64,000 nucleotides of DNA, taken from contig NZ_CP069370.1 in the NCBI RefSeq assembly GCF_019623905.1, forward strand, positions 3,106,001 through 3,170,000. The letters run 5' to 3'. Position 1 is the stretch's first letter. Each line of letters begins with the position of its first letter. This stretch comes from Neotabrizicola shimadae. Its GTDB lineage: Bacteria; Pseudomonadota; Alphaproteobacteria; Rhodobacterales; Rhodobacteraceae. The translations under genes and the position numbers were made by a program. The notes under the pieces are model-generated. The model was not told the origin of the DNA. It worked only from the letters and a program-made list of their open reading frames with translations, and ran no database searches. Below are positions 61,640-64,000 of the stretch, piece by piece.

Positions 61640-62085
61640 TCGTCCTCTCCCCGGACCATCGTGAAGAACTCCACCCTGGTGGCCGCTGCGCGGCGGGCGA
61701 GGGCGTCACGCCGGTCTGCCTCGACCCGGGAGAGGGGGCGCAGGACGGAGCCTTCGAAGGCTTCCGCCCCGGCGGTCTGCATCAGCGCGTCCAGGACGGC
61801 GGCGTGGTGGGCGTGGGTCTTGTCGCGGCCCTGCACCACGGCGTGGCCGACGATCCCATCCGCCAGCCGGACCGTGCAGCGGGTCACGGTCATCTCGCCC
61901 AGATTGAACGGCCCGCCGGTGCCGCCGATACGGCCGCGCACCAGGACGGTGCCGATCTCGGGGCCGCGCAGCAGGTGGTGGTCGGGAAGATCGGCGGGCA
62001 TCAGGCGCGCCAGATCTTCGGGCCGGGCACGGGCAAGCAGGCCCATCCAGGCGCGGCGGTCGGTCAGCAGGGCATGGTCGGTCAT
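61636..62085 (-). CDS. phnG: PhnG, C-P lyase core subunit
   Basis: 149 residues from the ATG at 62085; the longer frame upstream is proline/arginine-rich shadow sequence. RAWMGLLARARPEDLARL and GGTGGPFNLGEMTVTRCTVRL are typical PhnG blocks. It follows the acetyltransferase gene by 62 bp. Confidence 0.95.
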   Translation of the reverse strand: MTDHALLTDRRAWMGLLARARPEDLARLMPADLPDHHLLRGPEIGTVLVRGRIGGTGGPFNLGEMTVTRCTVRLADGIVGHAVVQGRDKTHAHHAAVLDALMQTAGAEAFEGSVLRPLSRVEADRRDALARRAAATRVEFFTMVRGEDE

Positions 62086-62147
62086 GCCGGTCTCGTGCCC
62101 CAGGCGGGCAACAGATGGGTGACGGAAGGGCGAAGCTTTCGTGATGA

Positions 62148-62765
62148 TCAGCCGCCGTGGGCGTCGAGGAAAGCTTCGGCGGGCAGGCGGCGGAAATCCT
62201 CCAGCGCGGCACGGAGGCGGTCGTGGGGCCAGTCCCACCAGGCGAGCGCCAGGAGGCGGTCTGCGATGGCCTCGGGGAAGCGGGCGCGCAGTGGCCGGGC
62301 GGGGTTGCCGGCGACGATCAGGAAGGGGGCCACGTCCTTGGTGACCACGGCACCGGAAGCCACCACGGCGCCGGCGCCCACGGTCACCTCGGGCTTCACG
62401 ATGGCGCCGTGGCCGATCCAGCAGTCGGGGCCCAGCACGGTGCGGCGGGCGTGGCGGGCGGCGAAGAAGGCCTCGTCGTCGGGGGTGTCGTCCCAGTAGG
62501 AGGCCGAGCGGTAGTGGAAATGGTGGAGGGCGGCGGAGGTGAGGGGGTGGTCGGTGGGGCCGATGCGGGTGAGGGCCGCGATGTTGGAGAAGGCCCCGAC
62601 CGAGGTGTTGGCGATGTCGGCCAGCCGGTCGCAATAGGCATAGGCCCCGAAGCTGGAGTTCTGGATGCGGGAGCCGGCCCCCACCTCGCACCAGGGGCCG
62701 AAGGTCGAGGCCACGACCTCGGCGCCGGGGTGGAGGAAAGGGGTGTCGGGCGAGAGGCGGGGCAT
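62148..62765 (-). CDS. Phosphonate-cluster hexapeptide-repeat acetyltransferase
   Basis: 205 residues of left-handed beta-helix type with repeated I/V-G-x-x hexapeptides (e.g. ADIANTSVGAFSNIAALTRIG, VKPEVTVGAGAVVASGAVVTKDV) and a catalytic His region HFHYRSASYWDD. It belongs to the chloramphenicol-acetyltransferase-like family found next to phn genes, probably acetylating an aminoalkylphosphonate or related toxic analogue. It lies between phnE and phnG in the same direction. Repeat copy C occupies its upstream region. Confidence 0.88.
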   Translation of the reverse strand: MPRLSPDTPFLHPGAEVVASTFGPWCEVGAGSRIQNSSFGAYAYCDRLADIANTSVGAFSNIAALTRIGPTDHPLTSAALHHFHYRSASYWDDTPDDEAFFAARHARRTVLGPDCWIGHGAIVKPEVTVGAGAVVASGAVVTKDVAPFLIVAGNPARPLRARFPEAIADRLLALAWWDWPHDRLRAALEDFRRLPAEAFLDAHGG

Positions 62766-62777
62766 GGGGTGTTCCGG

Positions 62778-62850
62778 GTGTCCGAGCTCGGACGCCTGGT
62801 CCGAGTCAATGATTTCAGTAGGTTGTGCGGGCAGATTAACTTGGACTTAA
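62778..62850 (+). repeat. Dispersed palindrome element, copy C (forward)
   Basis: Palindrome with one mismatch at 62778-62795 (GTGTCC in place of GCGTCC), a weaker central block (9 of 16), and exact ATTAACTTGGACTTAA at 62835-62850, at the same 39-nt spacing. It sits in the phnE-acetyltransferase gap, 12 bp before the acetyltransferase start, pointing against the direction of the operon. Confidence 0.85.
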
Positions 62851-62929
62851 CGATTGCCCGCGCAGAAGCGTTTTCCGGGAGGGCTTGCGCGACGGGAGAA
62901 CCGAGGCGCCCCCCGGGCAATGCCTCCCG

Positions 62930-64000
62930 TCAATGGCCCCCGGCATGGCCGCCCTCGGGGTTGCCCTTGATCAACCGCCGGCGCAGCCAGCCCGAGAGGC
63001 TGTCCATCACCATGACCATCAGCACGATCAGGGTGATGTAGTAGGCCACTTCCTCCCAATCCTTCTGGGTGATGATGGCCTGCGTCAGCAGAAGACCGAT
63101 GCCGCCGCCGACGATGGCGCCAATGACGGTGGCCGAGCGCACGTTGGATTCGAAGGCGTAAAGCACCTGCGACATCAGGATCGGCACGATCTGCGGAATC
63201 ACCCCGAAGCGGGCGCGCTGCAGGGCGTTGGCCCCGGTGGAGCGGATGCCTTCCACCTGCTTTTCGTCGATGTTCTCGAGCGCCTCGGAGAAGGTCTTGC
63301 CGAAGCCGCCCATGTCGGTGACGAGCATGGCCAGGGCGCCGGTCAAAGGGCCGGGGCCGAAGGCGCGGCTGAGAAGGATGGTGAAGATCAGCGCGTCCAC
63401 GCCGCGGACGAAATCGAAGAGCCGCCGGATGCCGAAGCGCAGCACGCGCGAGGGCGTGGTGTTGGCCGCGGCGAAGAAGGCCAGCGGCAGCGCCACCAGC
63501 GCCCCGGCGAATGTGCCGAGGAAGGCCATCAGGATGGTCTCGAAGATCGCCCCCGCCACATCGGCATGGTGCCACATCTTGTTGCCCCAGACCGCATTGG
63601 CCATGAGTTCCAGGTTCGAGCGCACTGGGTCGATGCGCGGCTCCCACAGGGCGAGGGCCGCCAGTTCGGCCGGGGACTTGCCGTGGAACGGGCTGTCGAG
63701 GGTAAAGAAGAACAGCTCCCACCCCGGTTGGTAGCGGAAGGTTTCCACCTTGGACCGCGAATAGGAGAAGCGCCCTGCCGAGGTGGTGACGGAAATCCGG
63801 TTGTCGGAGACGCTGATCCAGTCGGGCAACGGTTCAGGCGCGGTCAGGACCGGGCGGCCACCCTCTTCGGTGATCTCGATGGCGCCATAGCCCGGCACGT
63901 CATAGCGGGCGCCGCCGGGGAAATAGGTGACGACATGGCCCTGACCGAGGTCGATGGTGGCGACATCGCCCTGCACCGTGACCCAGTCGGGCAACTGACC
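62930..64000 (-). CDS. phnE: Phosphonate ABC transporter permease PhnE (5' end beyond window)
   Basis: At least 356 codons, open to the right edge; a TTG at 63994 could start it, but the frame continues upstream without a stop, so the gene is probably truncated. The N-terminal about 110 residues are beta-rich and precede the membrane part, as in the longer PhnE2 proteins of alphaproteobacteria. Six or so hydrophobic segments follow, with ALVALPLAFFAAANTTPSR, RLFDFVRGVDALIFTIL and the EAA loop IRSTGANALQRARFGVIPQIVPI. It imports phosphonates with PhnC and PhnD, which would lie to the right. Confidence 0.92.
   Translation of the reverse strand, partial: GQLPDWVTVQGDVATIDLGQGHVVTYFPGGARYDVPGYGAIEITEEGGRPVLTAPEPLPDWISVSDNRISVTTSAGRFSYSRSKVETFRYQPGWELFFFTLDSPFHGKSPAELAALALWEPRIDPVRSNLELMANAVWGNKMWHHADVAGAIFETILMAFLGTFAGALVALPLAFFAAANTTPSRVLRFGIRRLFDFVRGVDALIFTILLSRAFGPGPLTGALAMLVTDMGGFGKTFSEALENIDEKQVEGIRSTGANALQRARFGVIPQIVPILMSQVLYAFESNVRSATVIGAIVGGGIGLLLTQAIITQKDWEEVAYYITLIVLMVMVMDSLSGWLRRRLIKGNPEGGHAGGH

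Noticed and set aside
1-64000. tRNA, rRNA, CRISPR arrays, prophage or insertion-sequence genes
   Set aside because: None could be recognised; no spaced direct-repeat array, tRNA-like cloverleaf or transposase motif was seen in the intergenic gaps.

Overview
This window looks like chromosome from a high-GC alphaproteobacterium of the Rhodobacteraceae type. The support is the slt-dapA-DMT exporter...smpB neighbourhood, a stand-alone Hint-domain protein, a putidaredoxin-type ferredoxin, an alphaproteobacterial C-P lyase operon order, and dense short-overlap operons. I saw no rRNA, tRNA, CRISPR, phage or transposase genes. The family assignment is inference from gene content, not from a database search.

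Layout. 1-7.8 kb is housekeeping: slt (cut by the window edge), dapA, a DMT exporter, a Hint protein, an ion channel, smpB, a small glycine-zipper protein, sseA and an aromatic/aspartate aminotransferase. 7.85-24.9 kb is a divergent catabolic island. The leftward arm holds a GMC oxidoreductase, a Liv-type ABC importer and an SDR. The rightward arm holds a regulator, P450, two-part PEP-synthase-like phosphotransferase, HD phosphohydrolase, aldehyde dehydrogenase, second HD phosphohydrolase, SDR and [2Fe-2S] ferredoxin. It matches the logic of the Corynebacterium Cre pathway: phosphorylate an alkylphenol, oxidise the side chain with P450, remove the phosphate, oxidise to the acid. A perfect 19-bp inverted pair (15244-15262 and 16761-16779), built of 7-bp direct repeats at 11-bp pitch, sits in front of both arms and fits the SARP-like regulator encoded between them.

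24.9-27.6 kb holds a secreted esterase and an agmatinase-family gene bracketed by inverted copies of a dispersed repeat. 27.7-41.2 kb is a sugar ABC importer operon with a GH63-like glucosidase, a LacI regulator, a kinase/M23/phospho-lyase fusion and a GH42 beta-galactosidase, divergent from an ALDH7-type semialdehyde dehydrogenase. Read together these form a plausible route for collagen-derived glucosyl-galactosyl-hydroxylysine: import, deglucosylation, degalactosylation, phosphorylation, phospho-lyase cleavage to aminoadipate semialdehyde, oxidation to aminoadipate. 41.4-47.6 kb holds a large GH5/CBM2/Calx-beta protein and a LytS/LytTR-type two-component pair.

47.8-55.8 kb is a tightly packed operon of unknown substrate: NMT1-type ABC importer, cytosine-deaminase-like amidohydrolase, FAD oxidoreductase, two flavodoxin-fold quinone reductases and a creatininase-family amidohydrolase, divergent from ridA. 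55.9-64 kb is a C-P lyase operon (phnE, hexapeptide acetyltransferase, phnGHIJKLNM), cut by the right edge.

A 73-bp dispersed element occurs five times in intergenic DNA (4941, 26348, 27554, 41295, 62778). It has an 18-bp perfect palindrome, a conserved centre, and a TTAAC-containing end at fixed spacing.
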